Position numbers and translations under genes: made by a program. From an uncultured Oscillospiraceae bacterium (GTDB lineage: Bacteria; Bacillota; Clostridia; Oscillospirales; Oscillospiraceae): a stretch of 35,849 nucleotides of DNA. Below are positions 7,753 through 15,477 of this stretch, piece by piece (the first letter of the stretch is position 1; each line of letters starts with the position of its first letter). The notes under the pieces were generated by a model that did no database searches, was not told the origin of the DNA, and worked only from the letters and a program-made list of their open reading frames with translations. Where the stretch lies: assembly GCA_958436045.1 (NCBI GenBank), contig CAUBIP010000007.1:1-35849 (forward strand), in the 5' to 3' direction.

Positions 7753-10059
7753 TTAGGCTAGCGTCTGGAGCGTGATCTTCTCCGCGGCCGGTGCGGCGTC
7801 CAGATGGATTCCGGCGATGGGGGCTTCGAAGCTGTCGATGATGGCCTCGGCGATCGGGTCCTCAATTTCCTTCTGGATCGTCCGGCGCAGATTTCGCGCG
7901 CCGTAGGTGAGGGAGTAGGATTTTTTGACGAGATAATCATAGACCGCGTCCGTCCAGTCCAGGCCGATACCTTGTTCCCGCATCGCATCGCGCAATTCTT
8001 CAAGCATAATGCGGGCGATGGCGCGGAAATTCTCCTCCGTCAGCTTGTGGAAGCAGATGACCTCATCCACCCGGTTGATGAACTCCGGCCGCAGGAAGTC
8101 GCTCAGAGCCTTCATGGCCTTCTCCTGGGAGAGCTCCGAGATCGTCCGGCCAAAGCCGAGGGTGCCGTCCTTCCGGTCGGACCCGGCGTTGGAGGTCATG
8201 ACGATGATCGTATTTTCAAAGTTGACGACCCGCCCCTGGGCGTCGGTCATGCGCCCGTCGTCCAGGACCTGCAGCAGGATATTGAGCACATCCGGATGGG
8301 CCTTTTCCAGCTCGTCAAAGAGGATGACGGAATACGGATTGCGGCGGATTTTCTCTGTCAACTGCCCGGCCTCATCGTAGCCGACATAGCCGGGAGGCGA
8401 CCCGATAAGCTTCGAAACGGCGTGCTTTTCCATATACTCCGACATATCCAGCCGGATAAGATTATCCACCGAGTCAAACAGCTCGTTGGCCAGCACCCGC
8501 ACCAGCTCCGTCTTGCCGACGCCGGTGGAGCCGACAAAGATGAATGACACTGGGCGCTTCTTCGGCGAGATGCCCACCCGGTTGCGGCGGATGGCCCGGG
8601 CTACGGCGGAGATCGCCTCGTCCTGCCCGACGATATGGGCGCGTAGGCGGTCCTCCAGGCTGCGCAGCTGGGCGTATTCCTGGGCCTGAATCTTCGAGGC
8701 GGGGATCTTCGTCCAGAGCTCGATGATGTGGGCCAGGTTTTCCATGGTCAGTTGGGGTGTCGGCTTGGCCTCCAGGGCGGTGATCTCGTCTTCTAGGACG
8801 CAGCGGTGGCTGCGCAGGGAGGCCATGCGTTCAAAGTCCTGGCTCTCCGTCGAGTCCTCCAGCAGCTTCAGCTCCAGGTCGATGTCGTCCCGGTCCTTTT
8901 TCTTCTGGGCCAGGGCGGAGATATCCGGGTCCTGCAGGTTCACGTCAGAGCAGGCCTCGTCCAGAAGGTCGATGGCTTTATCCGGCAGAAAGCGGTCTGT
9001 GATATAGCGCTCCGAGAGCAGGACAGCCTGCCGGGCGATCTCCGGCGAAATTTTAACCCCGTGGAACGATTCGTAATAGTGGGCGATGCCCCGCAAAATG
9101 GCCGTGGCCTCCTCCAGGGTCGGCTCATTGACCGTCACCGGCTGGAAGCGGCGCTCCAGGGCGGCGTCCTTTTCGATATATTTCCGGTATTCCTTGAATG
9201 TCGTCGCGCCGATGACCTGGATCTCGCCCCGGGAGAGGGCGGGCTTGAGGATATTGGCCGCGTTCATCGAGCCCTCGGCGTCCCCAGCGCCGACGAGGTT
9301 ATGCACCTCGTCGATGACGAGAATGACGTTGCCCATGGCCTTGATCTCGCCGATGAGGCTTTTCATGCGGCTTTCAAACTGGCCCCGGAACTGGGTCCCG
9401 GCGACCAGGGCCGTCATGTCCAGCAGATAGACCTCCTTGCTGCGCAGCTTGAAGGGGACGGACCCCGCCGTGATGCGCTGGGCCAGCCCCTCGGCGATGG
9501 CCGTCTTGCCGACGCCCGGCTCGCCGATGAGGCAGGGGTTGTTCTTCTGCCGCCGGTTGAGGATCTGGATGACCCGTTCCGTCTCGACGTCCCGGCCAAC
9601 GACCCGGTCCAGCTGCCCGCGTCGGGCCTTGTCCGTCAGGTTCAGGCAGTACTGGTCAAGGAATTTATGCTTCTTGCCCTTGCCGGGCTTGGGGCCGTCA
9701 GAGCGCTCATCCTTGGGTGGCTGCGGCGCGATGGCCTCGCCCCGGTCGGCATTGTTGAAGAGCTTGTTGAGGAAGGGAAACGTCGCCGTCTGGCTGTCGG
9801 TCTCGTCGGTGTTGTCCTCGTCACCCTCGGTCTGCTCCGGGAGCATCTGACCCAGCATATCCGTCATTTCGTCGTTGATATGGTCCAGGTCCTCGTCGGA
9901 GATGCCCATCTGGTGCATGATATCATCCACCTGCTTGAGCCCCAGACCCTTAGCGCACTTCAGGCACAGGCCTTCATTGACGGATTTTCCGTTTTCAATT
10001 TTGGTGATAAAAATTACGGCGACATTCTTTTTACATCTGGAGCAAAGATTCGGATGCAT
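7753..10059 (-). CDS. ClpE-like Clp protease ATP-binding subunit with N-terminal zinc finger
   Basis: HSP100 unfoldase with two AAA+ modules, predicted to feed substrates to ClpP in the cytoplasm. ATG 10059 is preferred over the more distal 10107 start because AAAGGAGG lies just before it and the zinc finger begins at once. Order: zinc finger C6-x2-C9 and C32-x2-C35; acidic linker; AAA1 with Walker A GEPGVGKT (179-186) and Walker B VILVIDE (245-251); a UVR/coiled middle part (about 385-430); AAA2 with GSTGVGKT (510-517) and SVILFDE (577-583); a TLGFG loop (633-637) suited to ClpP docking; and sensor 2 YGARNLRR. The double Clp_N repeat of ClpC is lacking, so ClpE is the closer relative. At 768 residues it is somewhat longer than typical ClpE (about 700). 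It is the last gene of the run and lies 37 bases after its upstream neighbour. Confidence 0.9.
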   Translation of the reverse strand: MHPNLCSRCKKNVAVIFITKIENGKSVNEGLCLKCAKGLGLKQVDDIMHQMGISDEDLDHINDEMTDMLGQMLPEQTEGDEDNTDETDSQTATFPFLNKLFNNADRGEAIAPQPPKDERSDGPKPGKGKKHKFLDQYCLNLTDKARRGQLDRVVGRDVETERVIQILNRRQKNNPCLIGEPGVGKTAIAEGLAQRITAGSVPFKLRSKEVYLLDMTALVAGTQFRGQFESRMKSLIGEIKAMGNVILVIDEVHNLVGAGDAEGSMNAANILKPALSRGEIQVIGATTFKEYRKYIEKDAALERRFQPVTVNEPTLEEATAILRGIAHYYESFHGVKISPEIARQAVLLSERYITDRFLPDKAIDLLDEACSDVNLQDPDISALAQKKKDRDDIDLELKLLEDSTESQDFERMASLRSHRCVLEDEITALEAKPTPQLTMENLAHIIELWTKIPASKIQAQEYAQLRSLEDRLRAHIVGQDEAISAVARAIRRNRVGISPKKRPVSFIFVGSTGVGKTELVRVLANELFDSVDNLIRLDMSEYMEKHAVSKLIGSPPGYVGYDEAGQLTEKIRRNPYSVILFDELEKAHPDVLNILLQVLDDGRMTDAQGRVVNFENTIIVMTSNAGSDRKDGTLGFGRTISELSQEKAMKALSDFLRPEFINRVDEVICFHKLTEENFRAIARIMLEELRDAMREQGIGLDWTDAVYDYLVKKSYSLTYGARNLRRTIQKEIEDPIAEAIIDSFEAPIAGIHLDAAPAAEKITLQTLA

Positions 10060-10096
10060 AGCGCGCCTCCTTTCGTTGTCTTGAGAGATCCCGGCG

Positions 10097-11275
10097 TCAA
10101 CCGGCAAAGAGCTCGGCCCGGTCGCCGGAGACCAGCAGAGCGGTCCCGTCGCTGCGGGCGACGACTCGACTGGCGGTGCTGGTGTCCGCCGTCTGCCCGC
10201 AGACCTTCAGGCGGGCGTTGTAGATGGTCAGGCCCTTCGTCGTCAGGACGGCGAGGTAATTACCCGCGGCGCTCAGGTCGAGAATTTCCCCCGCCAGCTC
10301 CAGGCTGGCCATGGGCTTGCCCGAGGTATCCAGCGTCGTCAGGACCGGCGTGCCGCCGGTGCGGTTGTGGTTCGTCGCCACGGCAACAAAGCCGCTGCCG
10401 TCCAGACTGTAATGGGTCAGGTAGGCCCCTTCATAATCATATATGCCGGTCTGCTTGCCGTCGATGCTGAAAAAGACGGCGTCGTTCTCGCCGATGGCAC
10501 ACAGGGTGCGGCTTGCGAGGAAGGCCAGGTCCAGGTACAGGGCGTTGCCCAGGGCCAGCTCCGCCACCGGCTCCTCCCGGTCTGTGCGGAAGAGCACGGC
10601 GGTGCTTAAAAAGTCGTTGTTTTGCTGGCCCAGCCGGATCCCGGCCAGGTTCGTGCCGCTGCTGGAGACGGCGCACTGGTTAAAATATGCCGTTTCCGAG
10701 TACCAGCGGTAAATTTCATTCTGTTCCGCATCCAAGACGGTGAGGAGCGTCTTGTCGGATTTCGTCGCCAGAGCGTAGCACAGGGCGCCGTCGTCTGCCA
10801 GGTCCGCGTCTAAGATCGTTCCGTCGAGCCGGTCCTGGAAGACGGTGCCCTTGCCTTTTTTGACGGCGCAGATGGTGCTGCCGCCGATATCGCAGGCCAG
10901 GACGGTGTCCTCGCCGCTCTTGAGCAGCGGCGTACTCATGCCGCTCTGGACGGCGTTGGTCTCTTCGTTGTAAAGGTCATAGGTAAACAGCCCGCTGATG
11001 GTGCCGACGGCCAGCCCGCCGTCAAAGGCAGCGTAGCCATTGTTTGTGTGGGCGTCAAAGGTGATGGTGCCGTATTGCCCGTGGTGGAAGAGCCGCCGCA
11101 GCTGCACCAGCGGATTGCCGCCCGCCAGCGCCAGGAAGCCGACCACCAGCACCGCCAGCACAAAGACAGCGATGACGATCGCCAGCCGCCGGTTGCGCCG
11201 CAGCGCGGCCAGCATCTGCCGCAGATCAAACCGGGGCTTGCCAGCCCCCGGCTGCGGGGCCTGATTAGTCTCCAA
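10097..11275 (-). CDS. Membrane-anchored extracytoplasmic protein, beta-propeller-like, function unknown (resembles DUF5711)
   Basis: A 392-residue protein if translation starts at TTG 11275. That start has AAAGGTGG upstream and overlaps the truA stop by 11 bases; no ATG fits, and the longer open frame runs through truA. It has a short basic cytoplasmic head (LRRNRR), one membrane span (LAIVIAVFVLAVLVVGFLAL) and about 310 residues outside the membrane. The outer part is made of recurring strand-rich units (DGGLAVGTISGLFTYDL, EDTVLACDIGGSTICAV, ADDGALCYALATKSDK, AAGNYLAVLTTKGLTIYN), as in WD40- or YncE-like propellers. No catalytic motif was recognised. Similarity to DUF5711 proteins of Clostridia is from memory and should be treated as inference. 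It sits between truA and the Clp gene in one run. Confidence 0.8.
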   Translation of the reverse strand: METNQAPQPGAGKPRFDLRQMLAALRRNRRLAIVIAVFVLAVLVVGFLALAGGNPLVQLRRLFHHGQYGTITFDAHTNNGYAAFDGGLAVGTISGLFTYDLYNEETNAVQSGMSTPLLKSGEDTVLACDIGGSTICAVKKGKGTVFQDRLDGTILDADLADDGALCYALATKSDKTLLTVLDAEQNEIYRWYSETAYFNQCAVSSSGTNLAGIRLGQQNNDFLSTAVLFRTDREEPVAELALGNALYLDLAFLASRTLCAIGENDAVFFSIDGKQTGIYDYEGAYLTHYSLDGSGFVAVATNHNRTGGTPVLTTLDTSGKPMASLELAGEILDLSAAGNYLAVLTTKGLTIYNARLKVCGQTADTSTASRVVARSDGTALLVSGDRAELFAG

Positions 11276-12032
11276 TATGAAACGCCACCTTTCCGTCGTC
11301 GTACCACAGCTGGGAGAGATAGAGCCCGCCCGGCGGGACCGTCGGCCCGGCGGCCGTCCGATCGCCCTTTTCCAGGATCGCCGGGATATCCGCCGGGGCA
11401 AATTTCCCCTCAGCGGCGTAGACGATCGTCCCGACCATGGCCCGGCACATGTTGTAGAGGAAGCCGTTGGCGCACACCCGACACTCGATCAGATCGCCTC
11501 GACGCTGGACGGTGAAGTGGTGCACCGTCCGCACGGTGGTTTTGACTGGCGTCCCGACGGAGCGCACCGCCGCGAAGTCGTGGGTCCCGAGAAATTGGTC
11601 CGCCGCCGCCTGCAGCACGCCCTCGTCGAGGTGCTTGGGATAAAACCAGGCGCGGTTGACATAAAACGGGTCCCGGATGCGGGTGTTATACAACAGATAC
11701 GTGTATTCCTTTCGGCAGCAGGAGCCGATGGCATTAAATCCGTCGTGAATTTCCCACGCGTCCCAGACAGCGATGTCCTGGGGCAGGTGGGTGTTGAGGG
11801 CATAGGAGATGCGCTCTGCCGGGATGCGGGAGTCGGTATGAAAATTCGCGATATAACGCTTGGCGTGGACCCCGGCGTCTGTCCGGCCGCAGCCGGTGAT
11901 ATGCACCCGGTGGCCCAGGACCTTAGCGGCCGCGGCCTCCAGCGTTCCGGCAACGGTCACGGCGTTTTTCTGCACCTGCCATCCGTGGTAGGCTGTCCCC
12001 TCATAGCACAGGGAGAGGGCGATGTTCCGCAT
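11265..12032 (-). CDS. truA: TruA, tRNA pseudouridine(38-40) synthase
   Basis: Isomerises uridines 38-40 of the tRNA anticodon stem-loop to pseudouridine. The 255-residue length is typical. The N-terminus has the usual YEGTAYHGWQVQKN strand. The catalytic Asp sits in CGRTDAGVHAKRYIANF. RKEYTYLLYN and the C-terminal NGFLYNMCRAMVGTIV are also family signatures. It starts 12 bases after ecfT, a very common arrangement in Firmicutes (ecfA1-ecfA2-ecfT-truA), and its end overlaps the next gene. Confidence 0.97.
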   Translation of the reverse strand: MRNIALSLCYEGTAYHGWQVQKNAVTVAGTLEAAAAKVLGHRVHITGCGRTDAGVHAKRYIANFHTDSRIPAERISYALNTHLPQDIAVWDAWEIHDGFNAIGSCCRKEYTYLLYNTRIRDPFYVNRAWFYPKHLDEGVLQAAADQFLGTHDFAAVRSVGTPVKTTVRTVHHFTVQRRGDLIECRVCANGFLYNMCRAMVGTIVYAAEGKFAPADIPAILEKGDRTAAGPTVPPGGLYLSQLWYDDGKVAFHIGD

Positions 12033-12044
12033 ATTCCTCGCCTC

Positions 12045-12848
12045 CTAGTATCCGAAGCTGCGCAGGACGATGACGCCGGCCAGCAGCACGGCCGTCACAA
12101 GTCCGGCCCAGAGGTCCCGCATGCCGTAGCGCAGCTGCTTCATCCGGGTCCGCCCCGCGCCGCCGTGGTAGCAGCGGCACTCCATGGCCACCGCCAGCTC
12201 ATCGGCCCGGCGGAACGCGCTGATAAACAGCGGCACGAGGATTGGCACCAGGGCTTTTGCCCGCTGGATGAGATGCCCGCTTTCAAAATCCGCCCCCCGG
12301 GCCTTCTGGGCGGACATAATCTTATCTGTCTCCTCAATGAGCGTCGGGATAAAGCGCAGGGCGATGCACATCATCATGGACAGCTCATGGATCGGCACCT
12401 TGATTTTTTTCAGGGGGCTCAGAAGCAGCTCCAGCCCGTCCGTCAGCGCGATGGGGGAGGTGGTGTAGGTCAGAAGAAAGGTTCCCGTAATGAGCATGAT
12501 GATCCGCAGGATCATAAAGCTCGCCATGATCAGGCCCTCTTTTGTGATGGTGAAGATCCAGAAATGCACCAGAACGGTGCCTTGGGTGTAGAACAAATTC
12601 AAAAGTCCCGTCAGGACGATGATGATGAGCAGCGGCTTCAGCCCCCGCAGGATCACCTTCAGATGGACCCGAGAAATGCGGATGCAGGCGACGAGGAAGA
12701 CCAGCACCAGCCCGTAGGAGAAAAACGACTTTGCCAGAAACAGCGCCACGATAAAGACGATGACAGCCAGTAGCTTTGTCCGCGGGTCGAGTCGGTGGAT
12801 GAGGGTCTCGCCGGGGAAGTACTGCCCCAGGGTGATATCTTTAAGCAT
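12045..12848 (-). CDS. ecfT: EcfT, transmembrane scaffold of the shared ECF vitamin transporter
   Basis: Integral membrane coupling subunit of a group II energy-coupling-factor transporter. It joins the two ATPases to interchangeable S components for vitamins and other micronutrients. The 267 residues contain multiple membrane segments, then the cytoplasmic coupling helices. The first coupling motif is intact (AQKARGAD). The second reads AMECRCYHGG, where the textbook form is Ala-Arg-Gly. The start overlaps the ecfA2 stop by 8 bases. The gene order ecfA1-ecfA2-ecfT-truA strongly supports the call. Confidence 0.95.
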   Translation of the reverse strand: MLKDITLGQYFPGETLIHRLDPRTKLLAVIVFIVALFLAKSFFSYGLVLVFLVACIRISRVHLKVILRGLKPLLIIIVLTGLLNLFYTQGTVLVHFWIFTITKEGLIMASFMILRIIMLITGTFLLTYTTSPIALTDGLELLLSPLKKIKVPIHELSMMMCIALRFIPTLIEETDKIMSAQKARGADFESGHLIQRAKALVPILVPLFISAFRRADELAVAMECRCYHGGAGRTRMKQLRYGMRDLWAGLVTAVLLAGVIVLRSFGY

Positions 12849-13704
12849 GGGGGCCTCCTTTGCGCGCGGTCAGCGCCTGCACCGCCTGGTCGACGGTGAA
12901 GATCCCGGCGTCGAGGTCCAGCCCCATATGGCGCAGCGCCAAAATGACCCGGTTCACCTGGGGCACATCCAGCCCCATGGCCGCCAGCTCCTCCGCGTGG
13001 GTGAAGATCTCCGGCGGCGTGCCCTGCATGGCGACGGCCCCGTCGTTCATGACGAGCAGCCGGTCAGCGATGACCGCCACGTCCTCCATGCTGTGGGTGA
13101 CCATCAGGATGGCCGCGTTCTGCGCCTGCTGATAGGCGCGGATGTTCTCTAAAATTTGCTTTTGCCCCACCGGGTCCAGCCCCGCAGTCGGCTCATCGAG
13201 GATGAGAACCTCCGGCTCCATGGCGATGACGCCCGCGATGGCCACCCGGCGCTTTTGCCCGCCGGAGAGCTCAAAGGGGGATTTTTTCAAAAGCGCCTCC
13301 GGCAGGCCGACAAAGCCGCTGGCCCGCAGTACGCGCCGGTGAATTTCGTCCTGGTCCAGACCCATGTTCTTGGGGCCAAAGGCGATGTCCTTATAGACCG
13401 TCTCTTCAAAAAGCTGGTACTCCGGGTACTGGAACACCAGCCCGATTTGGAACCGGGTCTGACGGATTGTCACCGTGCTCTCCCAGATGTTTTTCCCGTG
13501 GAAGAGAATTTTCCCCGAAGTCGGCTTGAGCAGGCCGTTCAGGTGCTGAATCAGCGTGGATTTCCCGGAACCGGTGTGGCCGATCAGGCCGATAAACTCC
13601 CCCGGCTCGACGGTGAAGCTGACATGTTCGATGGCGGCATGCTCAAAGGGCGTGCCGATACTGTAGATATGCGTCAAATCGTTGACGGCAAGCATAGGCG
13701 CCAA
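12841..13704 (-). CDS. ecfA2: EcfA2, ECF transporter ATPase
   Basis: One of the two ABC ATPases of the shared ECF module. Walker A GHTGSGKST, Q-loop VFQYPEYQLFEE, signature LSGGQKRR, Walker B VLILDEPTAGLD and switch His in VTHSMED are all present. The start is uncertain by three codons. TTG 13704 has GGAGG eight bases upstream, whereas ATG 13695 has it 17 away, so the TTG is preferred. It lies 24 bases after ecfA1 and overlaps ecfT. Length 287 residues, as expected. Confidence 0.95.
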   Translation of the reverse strand: MAPMLAVNDLTHIYSIGTPFEHAAIEHVSFTVEPGEFIGLIGHTGSGKSTLIQHLNGLLKPTSGKILFHGKNIWESTVTIRQTRFQIGLVFQYPEYQLFEETVYKDIAFGPKNMGLDQDEIHRRVLRASGFVGLPEALLKKSPFELSGGQKRRVAIAGVIAMEPEVLILDEPTAGLDPVGQKQILENIRAYQQAQNAAILMVTHSMEDVAVIADRLLVMNDGAVAMQGTPPEIFTHAEELAAMGLDVPQVNRVILALRHMGLDLDAGIFTVDQAVQALTARKGGPHA

Positions 13705-13728
13705 TGTGGTTTCCTCCGAATCTGTTTG

Positions 13729-14574
13729 TCAGGCCTCCAGCCAAGTGTGAAGTGCCTGCGCGCATTCCGTGACCGAGAGTGCATCCAGGGGCAGGTCATA
13801 GCCCATGGACCGCAGCCGGTAGAGCAGCTGCGTCGTCTGCGGGACAGTTAGCCCCGCCTGCTGCAATTTTTCCACCTGGGTGAAGACCTCCTTGGGCGTC
13901 CCGTCGCACAGGATACGCCCCGTCTCCATGGCGATGACCCGGTCCGCCTGGGCCGCCTCGTCCATATGGTGGGTGATGAGAATAATCGTAATGCCCGCCT
14001 CCCGGTTCAGCCGCCGGATGGTCTGCAGCACATCGCGTCGGCCCTGGGGGTCGAGCATGGCTGTCGGCTCGTCGAGGACGATGCACTTGGGCCGCATGGC
14101 GATGACCCCAGCGATGGCGATGCGCTGCTTTTGCCCGCCGGAGAGCAGATGCGGTGCGTGGGTGCGGTATTCATACATGCCGACCTGCCGCAGCGCGTCA
14201 TCCACCCGCTGGCGGATCTCCGCCGGGGCGACGCCGAGGTTCTCCGGCGCGAAGGCGATGTCCTCCTCCACGACGTTGGCTACGATCTGGTTATCCGGGT
14301 TCTGGAAAACCATCCCGACGCTGCGCCGGATCTCCAGCAGCAGCGCTTCGTCTCGCGTGTCCATCCCGTAGACCTGGACGCTGCCGCCGCTGGGCAGCAG
14401 GATCGCGTTAAAATGCTTGGCCAGGGTGGATTTCCCGCAGCCGTTGTGTCCGAGAATGGCGACGAAGCTGCCGTGGGGGATCGTCAGGTCCAGCCCCTGG
14501 AAAATATCCGTGACGGCCTCGCCCTCCGTGGCGGGGTACGTATAGTGAAGGTCTGTGACTTGCAGTGTTTCCAT
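13729..14574 (-). CDS. ecfA1: EcfA1, ECF transporter ATPase
   Basis: First ATPase of the shared ECF module, pairing with EcfA2 on EcfT. The 281 residues have Walker A GHNGCGKST, Q-loop VFQNPDNQIVANVVEED, signature LSGGQKQRIAIAG, Walker B CIVLDEPTAMLD and ITHHMDEA. The Q-loop followed by N-P-D-N-Q is characteristic of EcfA1. It starts 12 bases after the methyltransferase stop, so it is probably transcribed with the upstream cell-wall gene. Confidence 0.95.
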   Translation of the reverse strand: METLQVTDLHYTYPATEGEAVTDIFQGLDLTIPHGSFVAILGHNGCGKSTLAKHFNAILLPSGGSVQVYGMDTRDEALLLEIRRSVGMVFQNPDNQIVANVVEEDIAFAPENLGVAPAEIRQRVDDALRQVGMYEYRTHAPHLLSGGQKQRIAIAGVIAMRPKCIVLDEPTAMLDPQGRRDVLQTIRRLNREAGITIILITHHMDEAAQADRVIAMETGRILCDGTPKEVFTQVEKLQQAGLTVPQTTQLLYRLRSMGYDLPLDALSVTECAQALHTWLEA

Positions 14575-14586
14575 AAGTGTTTTCCG

Positions 14587-15453
14587 TTAATCCTTTTTTG
14601 GTTCCCAGCGGCCTGTCGCGCCGCAGGGGAGGGTCAGGCCCGATGTCACTGGCAGGCCGAGCTCGTCGCAGCAGCTGCCGCCGCTGAAGCGGGGGGTATA
14701 GACACTGTCCATAATGCAGCCCAGGACACTGGGTGCAAGCCCTGTTGTATAAGAATTGATGATGACGAACAGCGGCGAATCCGAAAGCACGCCCGCTGTC
14801 AGCTGGACGAAGTCGAACAGGTCCTTCTCCAGCTTCCAGATCTCCCCGGAGGGGCCTCGGCCATAGGACGGCGGGTCCATGATGATGGCGTCATAGCGCC
14901 GCCCCCGGCGGATCTCCCGCTCGACAAATTTACCGCAGTCGTCAATGATCCAGCGGATGGGTGCGCCCTCCAGCCCGGAGGACTTGGCATTCTCCCGGGC
15001 CCAGGCGACCATACCCTTGGCCGCGTCCACATGGCAGACCTCCGCCCCAGCTGCCGCCGCCGCCAGCGTTGCGCCGCCGGTATAGGCAAAGAGGTTCAGG
15101 ACCCGAATGGGCCGCCCCGCCGTGCGGATCTTCTCCATAATATAATCCCAGTTGGCCGCCTGCTCCGGGAAGACACCGGTGTGCTTGAAATTCATCGGCT
15201 TGACGTTGAAGGTCAACGGCCCGTACTGAATCTGCCAGCGCTCCGGCAGGTGATGCGCCGACCATTTGCCGCCGCCGGTGGAGGAGCGGGCATAGCGGGC
15301 GTCGTGGTGCCGCCAGCGCGCATCGCGCCGGGGGCTGCGCCAGATCACCTGGGGGTCTGGCCGGACCAGGATGTAGCGGCCCCAGCGCTCCAGCTTTTCG
15401 CCGTCGCTGGTGTCGAGCACCTCATAGTCCCTCCATTTATCTGCGATCCACAT
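14587..15453 (-). CDS. Class I SAM-dependent methyltransferase (RlmI/RlmK-like family)
   Basis: Predicted S-adenosylmethionine-dependent methyltransferase, most likely acting on RNA. The Rossmann SAM site is LNLFAYTGGATLAAAAAGA (motif I), followed by the acidic HVDAAKGMVAWAREN, and then the DPPSYGRGPSG catalytic loop typical of rRNA and base methyltransferases related to RlmI and the PF10672 group. The N-terminal part (VLDTSDGEKLERWG, RPDPQVIW) matches that group and has no PUA domain. At 288 residues it is full length. It starts 24 bases after the penicillin-binding protein stop and is followed closely by ecfA1. The exact substrate cannot be read from sequence. Confidence 0.85.
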   Translation of the reverse strand: MWIADKWRDYEVLDTSDGEKLERWGRYILVRPDPQVIWRSPRRDARWRHHDARYARSSTGGGKWSAHHLPERWQIQYGPLTFNVKPMNFKHTGVFPEQAANWDYIMEKIRTAGRPIRVLNLFAYTGGATLAAAAAGAEVCHVDAAKGMVAWARENAKSSGLEGAPIRWIIDDCGKFVEREIRRGRRYDAIIMDPPSYGRGPSGEIWKLEKDLFDFVQLTAGVLSDSPLFVIINSYTTGLAPSVLGCIMDSVYTPRFSGGSCCDELGLPVTSGLTLPCGATGRWEPKKD

Positions 15454-15477
15454 AGTTATAAATCCTCTGTTTCTGTT